Of a stretch of 64,000 nt of DNA, positions 54,194-62,880 are shown in pieces (position 1 is the first letter of the stretch; each line of letters starts with the position of its first letter). The position numbers and the translations under genes were made by a program. Below the pieces are notes generated by a model. It saw only the letters and a list, made by a program, of their open reading frames with translations. It had not been told where the DNA came from and did not search any database. The DNA is from Spirosoma terrae (GTDB lineage Bacteria > Bacteroidota > Bacteroidia > Cytophagales > Spirosomataceae). The stretch lies in assembly GCF_010435915.1 (NCBI RefSeq), contig NZ_JAAFZH010000002.1, positions 124,001 to 188,000 of the forward strand, in the 5' to 3' direction.

Positions 54194-55051
54194 TCAGGAA
54201 ACGGTTTGCTTCGTCAGGCTTTTCAGGGCCCGCTGTAGAAGCACACCAGCCAGATGACGCTGGTATCCTTCGGGAATTCTGTCGTTATGAATCGGCAACT
54301 CATCCTGGCCTAACTGGTCGGCTGCGCTCTTGATCGAATCGGGGGTTAACGAGCTGCCAGCCAGTTTTTCTTCGATGTTTTTCAACCGGATTGGTTGTTC
54401 CGTAAAACCGGCTAGTATCAAGCGAATCTGATCGAGAGTATCGCCCGATTGCGTTAGACTTATGGCAATGCCGTGGTTTGCCTGACGCCCTGCGAGCTGA
54501 TTGACAGTCAGATAAGCACTCGATTTTGCGGCTGGTTCGGGCAACACAATCATCGTAATCAGACCACCCTGCGGAAGCAGTACCCGATTGCCATTCTGAC
54601 TAAAATAGTGAATGGGAAGGCGTGTGTCGTTATCGCGGGTAAGGACCACTACCGAAGCGTCCAGGGCCATCAGAGCCGCCAGGACGGGAGCATGAATGCG
54701 GCCACCGTGGCTCAGAGCGCCACCAAACGTACTGTGGTGACGTAGGTGAGGATCAGGAATTGTAGCCAGCGCCTGGGCCAATGCCGGATACTGATTAAGA
54801 GCCTCATGGGTAAGCAGGCTGTTGTACGAAGCAGACGCGCCTATCCGTAGTTCGCCGTTGTCAATATTGATGCTGGACAGCCCCGGAATTTTACGAAGAC
54901 TAACCAGCGTATGAAGCGAAGGAACCCCTTTTTTGAGGTCACTAATTAACGACTGGTCGGCCGTAAGAATCTGATGCCCTTCGCGCCCCACCAAATCGAG
55001 GGCCTCCTTAAGCGTTTCGGGCGCTTTGTAGGTAAGTTGAATTCCGATCAT
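54194..55051 (-). CDS. Xanthine-oxidase-family FAD-binding subunit, degenerate FAD loop
   Basis: A 285-residue protein of the CoxM/XdhB FAD-subunit family. In this family it would pass electrons from the iron-sulfur domain to an acceptor. The C-terminal CO_deh_flav_C domain (LTVNQLAGRQANHGIAISL) is present. The second FAD motif is kept as HHSTFGGALSHGG. The first, normally AGGTDL-like, reads LTADQSLISDLK, so the glycine loop for FAD pyrophosphate is lost. It ends 6 bases before the start... on the transcript it directly follows the fused iron-sulfur/molybdenum gene with a 6-base gap, so both subunits are made together. Confidence 0.82.
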   Translation of the reverse strand: MIGIQLTYKAPETLKEALDLVGREGHQILTADQSLISDLKKGVPSLHTLVSLRKIPGLSSINIDNGELRIGASASYNSLLTHEALNQYPALAQALATIPDPHLRHHSTFGGALSHGGRIHAPVLAALMALDASVVVLTRDNDTRLPIHYFSQNGNRVLLPQGGLITMIVLPEPAAKSSAYLTVNQLAGRQANHGIAISLTQSGDTLDQIRLILAGFTEQPIRLKNIEEKLAGSSLTPDSIKSAADQLGQDELPIHNDRIPEGYQRHLAGVLLQRALKSLTKQTVS

Positions 55052-55057
55052 GACTGG

Positions 55058-57937
55058 CTATAGGGTTACAGATTGTTTATCCTGGAGTATTGTCCAGAGT
55101 TTTTCTGGCGTTACGGGCATGTCGATGTGCTGCACATCGAACTCCGACAGGGCATCGCAAATCGCATTGACAATGGCGGGCGCTACGGGTGGATTGCTAA
55201 CGTCTCCGGCGCCTTTGGCACCTAATGGATTGGATGGAGAAGGGGTTTCGGTTCGGTATAGCTCGATAGGGGGTAGCCAGCTTGCTCGGGGAATAGCATA
55301 CGAATCCAGGTCGTTGGTTAGTACCAGCCCTGTTTCCGGATCGTAGTGCGCTTCTTCCGACAAGGCCTGACCAATACCTAACGTAATGTTGCCATACGTC
55401 TGACCATCAACAACGCCCGGATTGACAACAACACCAAAATCATTGGCCGCAATGTATTTTTTGAGATCAACCTGATACGTTTCCTGATCAATTTCAACAA
55501 TAGCGATGTGCGTGCCGTAAGGGAAGTTGAAATTCTTGGGATCAAAATAAGCGGTGGCTTCAAGACCAGGATCCATGCCTTCGGGTAAGTCCCAGCCAAA
55601 CCAAAGCATGAGAGCTACCTGCTGAAGACTCATAACGGCCTGTTCGGGGGCTGGAATACCAATCACTTTGCCGTCTTTGTACTCAATCAGTTCCAGCGGC
55701 ATTTTGAACAGATAGGCTGCATATTCCCGTGCTTTTTTAATAATTGCCTGGCAGCCTTTCTGAACGGCAGCTCCTTCAACACTGAGTGAGCGGCTACCGT
55801 AACTGGCCTGACCGTAGTAAAGCGGGTTCGACGTATCGGAGTGTTTTAGCGTGATATAGTCGACAGGAATCTGTAGTTCCTGAGCCGCTATCTGCGCGAA
55901 CGTAGTGTCCTGCGACTGGCCGTGGGGCTGCGCGCCGGTTGTAATGGCTACTTCGCCGGATGGCGCTACGTGGATGTAAGAACTGCCCCAGGTACCGCTC
56001 AGAAGTCCTTCGCCACCCATCTTGGCCGAATTACCGACGCCCGCTACAACTACGTAGGAGCCAATGCCCAGGCCAAGCCATTTGCCACGCAGGCTTGCCT
56101 CTGCCTTCATATCGGCCAGATTCGCATAGTCGGCTTTTTCCAGGGCCAGATTCAGCAGGTTTTCGTAGTCTCCTGAATCATAGGTCCAGCCAAGGCCATT
56201 ATCAAACGGGAACTGATCGGGTTGAACCATGTTGATTCGGCGAACTTCTGCAGGGTCCATGTTCAGTTTCCGGGCAAACATCTCAATCATTCGCTCGATA
56301 AAGAAGATGGCTTCTGCACGGCCTGAACCACGCATAGGCGCTGCTGGCACCTTGTTGGTATAGACCACATCGACCTCGTAGCTGGCGTGCGGGATTACAT
56401 AAGCGCCCGGAATACTTTTTCCAATCAGTGGTAGCGGCTGGCCGGGTGCATTGATGACCGGATAAGCGCCTACATTCGTGAAGGCCCGGCAGCGTAGTGC
56501 CGTGATTTTTCCATCGCGCGTTCCGGCAATAGTACCGTATTGAACCTGATCGCGGGATTGGGCTGTGTTCTGTGAAAACCCTACCCGCGTATCGACCCAC
56601 TTGACCGGGCGACCCACCTGTTTGGCCATCCAGAGAACCAGTGGTGTATCGGGGTATAAGTTTCCTTTGCAACCGTTACTCTCGCCAATGGCCGGGACCA
56701 CAACGCGCAGGCTGTTGTAGGGAATGCCCAGGACGTAGAGCGAAATCAGTAAACGATGTGGATAAGGAATTTGGGTATTTGTCCAGAGGGTATACTGATT
56801 CGTATGGGTATCGAAATTGCCCAAAACGCCACGGACCTCTAACGTATTGTGCATCATCCGCTGGTTGTAGATCCGCTGTTCAACCACTACGTCTGCTTCT
56901 GAAATGGCTTGTTCTACGGCCGCTTTATCGCCAAAAACAGCATTCAGCATGCGGTTGTTAGGCACGGAGTCATGCAGCAATGGCGCACCTTCCTTGAGTG
57001 CTTCTTCGGGATCGAGAACAACCGGGAGGGCTTCGTAATCAACTTTGATTTTGGCTAGTGCATCGTAGGCCTGCTGGCGTGTTTCGGCCACAACAGCGGC
57101 TAACTGGTCACCCGCAAAGCGAACTTTATCGGTCGCAAAAACCCGATGTGAACCGGGAACAATTCCGGATGGGTGTGATAGGAAATGGCTCTCGGTATAG
57201 GGCGGAACCCAGATAACGGGCATTGGCATCACCTGCTCGGTGTCTTTAGCCGTAAATACCCGGATAACCCCCGGCATAGCCTCCGCTTCCGACGTATCAA
57301 TCGATTTGATGAGCGCGTGCGCATGCGGGCTTTGCAGAATAGCCGCATGAGCCATACCAGGCAGGGTCATGTCGGCAATGAATTTCGCGTCGCCTGTCAG
57401 TAAAGCTTCTGTTTTACGCGTTTTAAGCGATTGGCCAACGTTCTGACTGGCTGATTCCTGACCATTGCTGTGTTGATCGGTTAAGCGTTCGGCCGCTTCT
57501 TTTACCGCCTTGACGACCTGCTCATAACCGGTTTCGCGGGATAGATTTCCCTGAAGCCATTGCTTGATGTCGTCTTCGGTAGGGTTAGGATTGTTTTGCA
57601 GCAATTCAACAACCGACATAATCGTACCGGGTGTCGAAAAACCATTTTGTACGGCAAAGTTTTCCCAAAAAGCCGTTTGGACCGGATGAAGTCCTGTGGT
57701 GCTGGCCAATCCTTCAATCGTAGTAATGGCGCAACCTTCTGCCTCAACCGCCAGCATCTGGCAGCTTTTGGTCGTTTTTCCATCTACTAAAACCGTACAG
57801 GTACCACAACTACCGGATCCGCATCCCCATTTGGTTCCTGTCAGATTCGCGTAATCACGTAAAAAATCAATCAGCAGTAATCGGGGTTCAATATCTTGCT
57901 GGTATGGCTTCTGATTGATAAGGAGTTCCAGGTTCAT
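55058..57937 (-). CDS. Fused iron-sulfur/molybdopterin xanthine-oxidase-family protein with altered active and cluster sites
   Basis: A 959-residue fusion. Residues 1-80 form a plant-type [2Fe-2S] domain with all four Cys (C39, C44, C47, C59). Residues about 81-150 match the second [2Fe-2S] domain, but its four Cys are replaced: QNGFSTPG (N98, S101) and GNLSRETGY (S133, E135). A linker leads to the molybdopterin subunit (about 172 to the end). There the GGGFGxK motif reads GESNGCK (418-424), APMRGSGRAEA is kept, and the catalytic KGVGE Glu reads KGAGD (D912). The fold is clear, but electron transfer and hydroxylation as in xanthine oxidase or aldehyde dehydrogenases are doubtful. A large domain fusion with normal reading frame argues against decay. 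Confidence 0.88.
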   Translation of the reverse strand: MNLELLINQKPYQQDIEPRLLLIDFLRDYANLTGTKWGCGSGSCGTCTVLVDGKTTKSCQMLAVEAEGCAITTIEGLASTTGLHPVQTAFWENFAVQNGFSTPGTIMSVVELLQNNPNPTEDDIKQWLQGNLSRETGYEQVVKAVKEAAERLTDQHSNGQESASQNVGQSLKTRKTEALLTGDAKFIADMTLPGMAHAAILQSPHAHALIKSIDTSEAEAMPGVIRVFTAKDTEQVMPMPVIWVPPYTESHFLSHPSGIVPGSHRVFATDKVRFAGDQLAAVVAETRQQAYDALAKIKVDYEALPVVLDPEEALKEGAPLLHDSVPNNRMLNAVFGDKAAVEQAISEADVVVEQRIYNQRMMHNTLEVRGVLGNFDTHTNQYTLWTNTQIPYPHRLLISLYVLGIPYNSLRVVVPAIGESNGCKGNLYPDTPLVLWMAKQVGRPVKWVDTRVGFSQNTAQSRDQVQYGTIAGTRDGKITALRCRAFTNVGAYPVINAPGQPLPLIGKSIPGAYVIPHASYEVDVVYTNKVPAAPMRGSGRAEAIFFIERMIEMFARKLNMDPAEVRRINMVQPDQFPFDNGLGWTYDSGDYENLLNLALEKADYANLADMKAEASLRGKWLGLGIGSYVVVAGVGNSAKMGGEGLLSGTWGSSYIHVAPSGEVAITTGAQPHGQSQDTTFAQIAAQELQIPVDYITLKHSDTSNPLYYGQASYGSRSLSVEGAAVQKGCQAIIKKAREYAAYLFKMPLELIEYKDGKVIGIPAPEQAVMSLQQVALMLWFGWDLPEGMDPGLEATAYFDPKNFNFPYGTHIAIVEIDQETYQVDLKKYIAANDFGVVVNPGVVDGQTYGNITLGIGQALSEEAHYDPETGLVLTNDLDSYAIPRASWLPPIELYRTETPSPSNPLGAKGAGDVSNPPVAPAIVNAICDALSEFDVQHIDMPVTPEKLWTILQDKQSVTL

Positions 57938-57965
57938 AAGAAGAAGGGAGGAATAGTCGAGTAGG

Positions 57966-58358
57966 TTAAGCTAGCGAGCCATCAGGGTGTTGGACCATGC
58001 CCGCAAAGTGAATGGCAATGCGACCGTCACGTAGCACCCAACTGTCGGCGAAACGCATATGGCTTTCTCCGTCGGCGGTTTTCATGGTAATCTGCTCCGT
58101 AATCATCAGCGTTTCGGGGTCTTCGGTTTCGGCCCAGAACACGATGTCGGTTTCGAGACCGTCAATGCCCAAAATTCCCTGCATATGCTCACGGATTTGC
58201 TCACGACCTTTGTAAATAACCGGCTGTTTGGAGAAGCTGCTAATCAGTAAAGCGTCATCGGTGTATTGATCCAGTAACGCTTCGATATTTTTATCCAGAA
58301 TGTACTGAATATGCGTTTTATACATCTCACCAAGTTTGGTGCTCGGTACGTTTGTCAT
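57966..58358 (-). CDS. SnoaL/NTF2-like small protein (b)
   Basis: A 130-residue SnoaL-like protein. The N-terminal helix YKTHIQYILDKNIEALLDQY, the segment VIYKGREQIREHM and the C-terminal HMRFADSWVLRDGRIAIHFAGM follow the DUF4440/SnoaL pattern. It is 28 bases upstream of the fused molybdenum enzyme and 13 bases downstream of the next SnoaL gene. Two such proteins in tandem could form a heteromer. No reaction can be assigned. Confidence 0.8.
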   Translation of the reverse strand: MTNVPSTKLGEMYKTHIQYILDKNIEALLDQYTDDALLISSFSKQPVIYKGREQIREHMQGILGIDGLETDIVFWAETEDPETLMITEQITMKTADGESHMRFADSWVLRDGRIAIHFAGMVQHPDGSLA

Positions 58359-58371
58359 GGATGTGAATGGA

Positions 58372-58794
58372 TTATAGGGTAGCAGATCCTTCGTGGTACT
58401 TCAGTTCATCGACGGTATAGGTAGTCACCACTAGTTTGTCGGCTTTAGCAGCTACTTCCCAGGTTTGATAGGCATCCAGTTTGATACGTTTGCTATAAGG
58501 TTCTGGGGCATTCCAGACGCTGGCTTCCCACTGAACGACAACTTTAACCGAAGCGGTGTCGCCATCGATTGTTGATTCAACCGATTTGACGGTGTGAACT
58601 TCATCGAAGAAAATACGGATTACGCGCTGGTACCAGCCTTCAAAACCAGCGTGCCCGTAGACGGTTGCTTCCGGAAAAATCATCTTTAGCTCGTCGTCGG
58701 CCAGGTATGGTAGAATATCAACCATCGGGACGTGAATGTCGAGCATGTGGTACCAGTCTTTCGCTAGCTGGGTAATCGATTCATTGGTTAACAT
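58372..58794 (-). CDS. SnoaL/NTF2-like small protein (c)
   Basis: A 140-residue SnoaL-like protein distinct from its neighbour. It has AKDWYHMLDIHVPMVDILPYLA, the loop ATVYGHAGFEGWYQRV and the strand SVKVVVQWEASVWNAPEP. The Trp and Tyr content around the pocket is high, as in ligand-binding NTF2-like proteins. It lies between the ThDP enzyme gene (41-base gap) and SnoaL (b). Confidence 0.78.
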   Translation of the reverse strand: MLTNESITQLAKDWYHMLDIHVPMVDILPYLADDELKMIFPEATVYGHAGFEGWYQRVIRIFFDEVHTVKSVESTIDGDTASVKVVVQWEASVWNAPEPYSKRIKLDAYQTWEVAAKADKLVVTTYTVDELKYHEGSATL

Positions 58795-58835
58795 AATGAC
58801 TTGTAGGATGATCGGTTAAAAAAGAGGAAGATGTC

Positions 58836-60533
58836 TTATTGAGAACAGTTGGTTTTGACCCAGTCTGGATGGAAGTTGCCTTCCAGGACCAAATCAATCA
58901 GAAACGGTTTGTCGTCGGCTAGCATTCGATCAATGGCGGGGCCAATCTCTTCGGGCTTTTCAACACGTACCGCATCGACACCCATCGATTGAGCCAGTAT
59001 GTCGAACCGGATGGCTGGGTACGATAGATCAAACGAAAGCGGATAGTTGTGACTGTCGATGCTACGTTCTTTCCAGTACACGTCGATGTTCAGTTGCAGC
59101 AGTTTATAGGAACCGTTGTTGCATACAACAAATTTGGCTCCTGCGTTGTGGCGAACCGCAGACCATAGGGTCTGGATCGTATACATGCTACCGCCATCGC
59201 CCGAAAAACCTATAACGGTTTTATCAGGATTAGCCAGTTTGGCGCCAATGGCACCCGGAAAACCAACGCCCAATGAACCACCACGGGTGATAAAATACGA
59301 GCCCGGCAGGCGGGGTGGAATGGCCTGTTGTACGGCGCCTGAACTAGTTAGGGCTTCGTCGAAAATGATGACGTCCTGCGGTACTTTCTGAGCCAGTACG
59401 TCGGCGAATTGCGCCATTTTCAGCGGTTTGCCGTCTACAACAGGCTCGGGTGTTTTGGCTGCCCTGGCTTTCTGGGCCTCGCGAGCCGCCTGCAAACGCC
59501 CTTCGGCTGCTGTCTTTTGTTCGCTCGTCTGTAGCCTTTCAATGGCTGCGGCCAGGGCTGCCAACGAAAGCTTGGGATCGCTGACAACGCCCAGATCAAC
59601 TCGATGGTTTTTCGCTATCTCGTAGGCGTTCAGATCGAAATGAATCACCTTCGCATCTGGTTTATAAATATCGTCCAGATGAGGGAAAACCTCCGGTAGC
59701 ATGTAGGTGCCAACGATTAGATTGGCATCGTTCTGACTGGTGATCGGATAGCTAAAATCACCAAACATGTGGCCCGTAGTTCCCTTATACAAAGGATGCG
59801 TATTATCCATGAATATGTCGCCGAATTCAGCGCCATACACATCGGCTCCGAGCAGTTCTGCCACTTTTTCCAGTTCGCTGTTCGCGCCTGAATAAGCAAC
59901 ACCGTCACCCGCAAAAATGGTTGGTTTTTCGGCCGCTATTAGCCATTGGGCGGCTTCTTCAATTTGTTCGGGAGCTGGTGCTACGCGGGTTGATGGAATA
60001 TGAGTGGGGAAAACCGGCTCGTCGTTGATGGCATCCAGTACGTCCATGGGCATACAGATATACACCGGAGCCATCGGCGGAGTAGACGCTATTTTGATGG
60101 CACGACGTAACGTACGTAACAGCGACTTGGGCGATAGCACCATGGTCGAGTACTTGGTTACGGGTTCCATCATGGCAACGAGGTCGTTGGCCATTTGGGA
60201 ATCCATGTTCATGTACTGGAGCCCAGCGTCGGAGCCAATCACAACCAGAGGAGCATGCCCCCGTTTTGCCTGATATAACGCCCCTACGGCATTTCCGATG
60301 CCGGGGGAGCTGTGCAGCTGCACAATCGTTGGCTTTTGCGTAGCCCGAGCGTAGCCGTCGGCCATCATAACGGCCACCGACTCCTGAAGCGTCAGGATGT
60401 ACTTCATCTCTGGGTATTCAGCTACGGCGTCCAGGAAACCCTGTTCTACCGTACCCGGATTGCCAAACATGTGATCCATGCCGTCGGCCAGGAACTGTTC
60501 GATGATTTTCTGATTACCGGTCTTACCAGCCAT
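58836..60533 (-). CDS. ThDP-dependent 2-oxoacid decarboxylase-like enzyme
   Basis: A 565-residue enzyme of the acetolactate synthase/benzoylformate decarboxylase family. The Glu that activates thiamine is E51 (LTLQESVAV). GMDHMFGNPGTVE and LHSSPGIGNAVGAL (H74) closely resemble benzoylformate decarboxylase segments with its active-site His. The ThDP/Mg motif is GDGGSM (446-451) to CNNGSYK (NN 472-473). Decarboxylation of a 2-oxo acid to an aldehyde is the likeliest reaction; carboligation is possible. Its start overlaps the end of the upstream DJ-1 gene by 11 bases, which implies translational coupling. An aldehyde product would fit the downstream enzymes. Confidence 0.88.
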   Translation of the reverse strand: MAGKTGNQKIIEQFLADGMDHMFGNPGTVEQGFLDAVAEYPEMKYILTLQESVAVMMADGYARATQKPTIVQLHSSPGIGNAVGALYQAKRGHAPLVVIGSDAGLQYMNMDSQMANDLVAMMEPVTKYSTMVLSPKSLLRTLRRAIKIASTPPMAPVYICMPMDVLDAINDEPVFPTHIPSTRVAPAPEQIEEAAQWLIAAEKPTIFAGDGVAYSGANSELEKVAELLGADVYGAEFGDIFMDNTHPLYKGTTGHMFGDFSYPITSQNDANLIVGTYMLPEVFPHLDDIYKPDAKVIHFDLNAYEIAKNHRVDLGVVSDPKLSLAALAAAIERLQTSEQKTAAEGRLQAAREAQKARAAKTPEPVVDGKPLKMAQFADVLAQKVPQDVIIFDEALTSSGAVQQAIPPRLPGSYFITRGGSLGVGFPGAIGAKLANPDKTVIGFSGDGGSMYTIQTLWSAVRHNAGAKFVVCNNGSYKLLQLNIDVYWKERSIDSHNYPLSFDLSYPAIRFDILAQSMGVDAVRVEKPEEIGPAIDRMLADDKPFLIDLVLEGNFHPDWVKTNCSQ

Positions 60534-61350
60534 AGCGTTTCAACCCGTTATCCAGTACGTTAACAAACTGATCACCAAACTCAAGCGAACACTGTAGCGA
60601 ACGGGCCGTAATGAACGGATAGTCGACAATAACAGACGTTTCTTTGCCAAAATTGCCATGATACTGGCCCTCGGGACCAACGGCATCACTAAGAATATAT
60701 TCCAGGACATAGGGTGGTGGCCCCATGTTCAGATCGGTATTCAGGAAGCCCGTACCATCGTGATAGTCATATTCGATGCAGTGACCCGTAACGTGTTTGC
60801 CCCGGATAATGGATCGACGTTCGTTAAAGTCGCGGGCAAACACTAACGGTGCTACGCCGTAGCAGATAGCACCGATTGGCATATCTTTCTTGTAAAAGGC
60901 AAGAATAATATCGTGAACCCGCTGATTGTTAACGATATCGATGATCGGTCCACTGCCACCAACCAGCAGTAAGCCAGCGTATTCACTCGTGAGATCCTCC
61001 TGAGCTATCTTCAAGTCACTGTAATACTTTTCGAATTCTCTCAGAAAGTTGGGTGTTGAAAAGTAGGGCCGTTCTGGAACTACCTCCGACATATTACGCC
61101 GTTCTTCCAGGCGGTTGGTTGCTTCGAATGCCTTTACCATGTCGGCAGCCTCGGGAGTCGTTACACAAACGCCTAACGGTGGGTCCATATACGTTGTGTC
61201 GTAGCTGGGGGGTAAGGCTTCCGCTTTCTTTCCCTTAGGGGTCATAAATTCGACCGTATACCCAGCTTCTTCAAGTTTTGTCAAGGGGCCTACTAATTCT
61301 ATTCCCCAGTATCCGTATTCTGATAGGATAGCCAGAATTTTCTTTGACAT
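60523..61350 (-). CDS. DJ-1/PfpI-family protein, Hsp31-like branch (b)
   Basis: First gene of the long unit, 275 residues. The elbow reads IGAICYGVAPLV, with Cys followed by Tyr as in the paralogue at 52120-52878. The segments ILSEYGYWGIELVGPL, FMTPKGKK and LLVGGSGPIID match that paralogue. A longer middle region (about residues 55-115) distinguishes it. It is translationally coupled to the ThDP enzyme. The start is about 220 bases from the predicted transcription start in the conserved promoter repeat. Confidence 0.86.
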   Translation of the reverse strand: MSKKILAILSEYGYWGIELVGPLTKLEEAGYTVEFMTPKGKKAEALPPSYDTTYMDPPLGVCVTTPEAADMVKAFEATNRLEERRNMSEVVPERPYFSTPNFLREFEKYYSDLKIAQEDLTSEYAGLLLVGGSGPIIDIVNNQRVHDIILAFYKKDMPIGAICYGVAPLVFARDFNERRSIIRGKHVTGHCIEYDYHDGTGFLNTDLNMGPPPYVLEYILSDAVGPEGQYHGNFGKETSVIVDYPFITARSLQCSLEFGDQFVNVLDNGLKRYGW

Positions 61351-61520
61351 TTAACAGAGTAGTTTTAATAAAAAGAGAAATAAGTGCGTAGCACAGCCAG
61401 CGCACTCGGGTAAGGAGTGAAGGCGTTAAAACCAACTGACTGGAAAAAAGGAAAGAATCAATCTGTACAACACTATGTGTAGTACAAGACCGACCTGAAT
61501 TGTTGCGAAAAAGTTACGTG
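61351..61520 (-). other. Leader between promoter copy A and the DJ-1 gene
   Basis: No gene is visible in these 170 bases. A small imperfect hairpin (near 61477-61496, TACAACAC/GTGTAGTA) is the only structure noticed. It would form most of the 5' untranslated region of the long unit. Confidence 0.4.
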
Positions 61521-61670
61521 TTTCATAAAAAGGGAAGGTCGAAAGTGGTCAACGATTTTTGCTCTCGTATTGTATACCAAAGCTAGAGGTTTAGAATTAA
61601 CGAAGAAGCGATTTGCCGTGAACAACGAGTCACATGGAGTGAACGACGCGCTTTTGGGCGTGAGTTAATC
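61521..61670 (-). promoter_or_regulatory. Duplicated promoter/operator region, copy A
   Basis: This 150-bp block is paired with the block at 63225-63374. On the minus strand it carries TAGCTTTG (61585-61578), a perfect Bacteroidota -7 box, with no clear -33 box. Upstream of it, 61607-61667 is about 89% identical to the other copy. That part holds GTGAAC half-sites at 61618 and 61639, exactly 21 bp apart on the plus strand. It drives the 61350-49146 unit by inference. An activator-dependent promoter is likely. Confidence 0.6.
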
Positions 61671-61685
61671 GGACCCCTTGTTACA

Positions 61686-62438
61686 TTAGTTTTGCTTCAC
61701 CGTATCGAGCAAATTTTTGGTAGCTGAGGCCAGGATCAGTACGTCGGCTCCCAGCGTTACCAGCCGAAAACCTTCCTTAATTCGTGCCTTCGCCTGATTG
61801 GGATCACCGGCAAACGTACCACAGGGAATACCGGCGTCTTTACAAGCCTGCAATACCTTTTGTACCTCTGCTTCAATGGCTGGATTGCCTAAATCGTTCT
61901 GCAGATTCATGCTACCGGCCAGATCCAGTGAGCCAACAATAACGGCGTCTAACCCCTCAACCTGTAGAATGTCGTGGATATTCTGAACGGCCGCAATGTG
62001 TTCAATCATAAAAATCGTTGCTACGTTGTCGTTGGCCGTTTTTATGTAATTGCCCAGGTTGAGGCCGTAGCCTTGTGCTCTGGCCAGACCAATACCCCGT
62101 TCGCCCAGAGGAGGGTATTTCGTGAATCGGATGGCTTTTTCGGCATCTTCCTTGCTGTTGACAGACGGAATGATGATGCCGTCAGGGCCCGTATCCAGCA
62201 CCCGCTTGATAATAGTCTGATCGTTACAGTCGACACGGACAATCGCCTGCGTTTGGGTGCCCGAAACGGCCTGTAGTTGGGCTTGAATCGTTTCGAGACT
62301 CATGCTCGTATGCTCAGCTTCAATCCAAAGCCAGTCGAATCCAATATGAGCAACCAGTTCGGCCAGTTGAGGATTCCCAATGGTTAAGGTTAGCCCATAT
62401 ACGGGGTTTCCAGAAGCAAGTTTTTCCTTGAAATGCAT
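61686..62438 (-). CDS. HpcH/HpaI-family aldolase
   Basis: A 250-residue class II pyruvate-type aldolase that normally cleaves 4-hydroxy-2-oxo acids to pyruvate and an aldehyde, or runs in reverse. Motifs are IGFDWLWIEAEHTSMS with the catalytic His, PSVNSKEDAEKA, KYPPLGERGIG, MIEHIAAV with a metal-binding Glu, and VGSLDLAGSM with the metal-binding Asp. It is cytoplasmic. The gene lies 10 bases after the SnoaL (d) gene. Its aldehyde or oxoacid product fits the chemistry of the ThDP and oxidase-like enzymes. Confidence 0.9.
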   Translation of the reverse strand: MHFKEKLASGNPVYGLTLTIGNPQLAELVAHIGFDWLWIEAEHTSMSLETIQAQLQAVSGTQTQAIVRVDCNDQTIIKRVLDTGPDGIIIPSVNSKEDAEKAIRFTKYPPLGERGIGLARAQGYGLNLGNYIKTANDNVATIFMIEHIAAVQNIHDILQVEGLDAVIVGSLDLAGSMNLQNDLGNPAIEAEVQKVLQACKDAGIPCGTFAGDPNQAKARIKEGFRLVTLGADVLILASATKNLLDTVKQN

Positions 62439-62448
62439 AACCAGTTAC

Positions 62449-62880
62449 TTATTGAATCATGCCCAGGTCTTTCATCAGCGAATAGGAGTCGTACGGGAAC
62501 CACCATAATTCGGCCAGCTTACCATTGGCAAAACGACAGATAATGTTGTAGTGGAATTTGATTTGCTTGCCGTTGGGGGGCGTTCCGTCTGGCAGGGGGC
62601 CGGTAAACGTTCCCAGATAAGAGAGCTCCAACGTAACCTTATCATCTTCACCGTAGAGGTTGTGGATTGTGTGAGAGCCATCCGGGAAGGCAACTTCTTC
62701 TGTTACGTAAAAAAACTCGCCTAAGGATTTATTGCCATGCAGATCGCCGGGAACAAAGTGGGTATGTCCCACAAAATCTTCGGCAACCAGATCGAGGTAG
62801 GCATCAAATGTTCTGGCATCATTGCTCTCAACAATGAAGCGCATAATCTTTTTGTTGTTTTCAACAGAATTGACTTCCAT
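62449..62880 (-). CDS. SnoaL-like ester-cyclase-type protein (d)
   Basis: A 143-residue SnoaL-like protein, closer than the other three to the polyketide-cyclase-like group. HTHFVPGDLHGNKSLGEF, then GPLPDGTPPNGKQIKFHYN and ICRFANGKLAELWWFPYD match the pattern of SnoaL-type ester cyclases. It is the first gene of a two-gene unit with the HpcH/HpaI aldolase. A leader of about 390 bases separates it from promoter copy B. Confidence 0.85.
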   Translation of the reverse strand: MEVNSVENNKKIMRFIVESNDARTFDAYLDLVAEDFVGHTHFVPGDLHGNKSLGEFFYVTEEVAFPDGSHTIHNLYGEDDKVTLELSYLGTFTGPLPDGTPPNGKQIKFHYNIICRFANGKLAELWWFPYDSYSLMKDLGMIQ

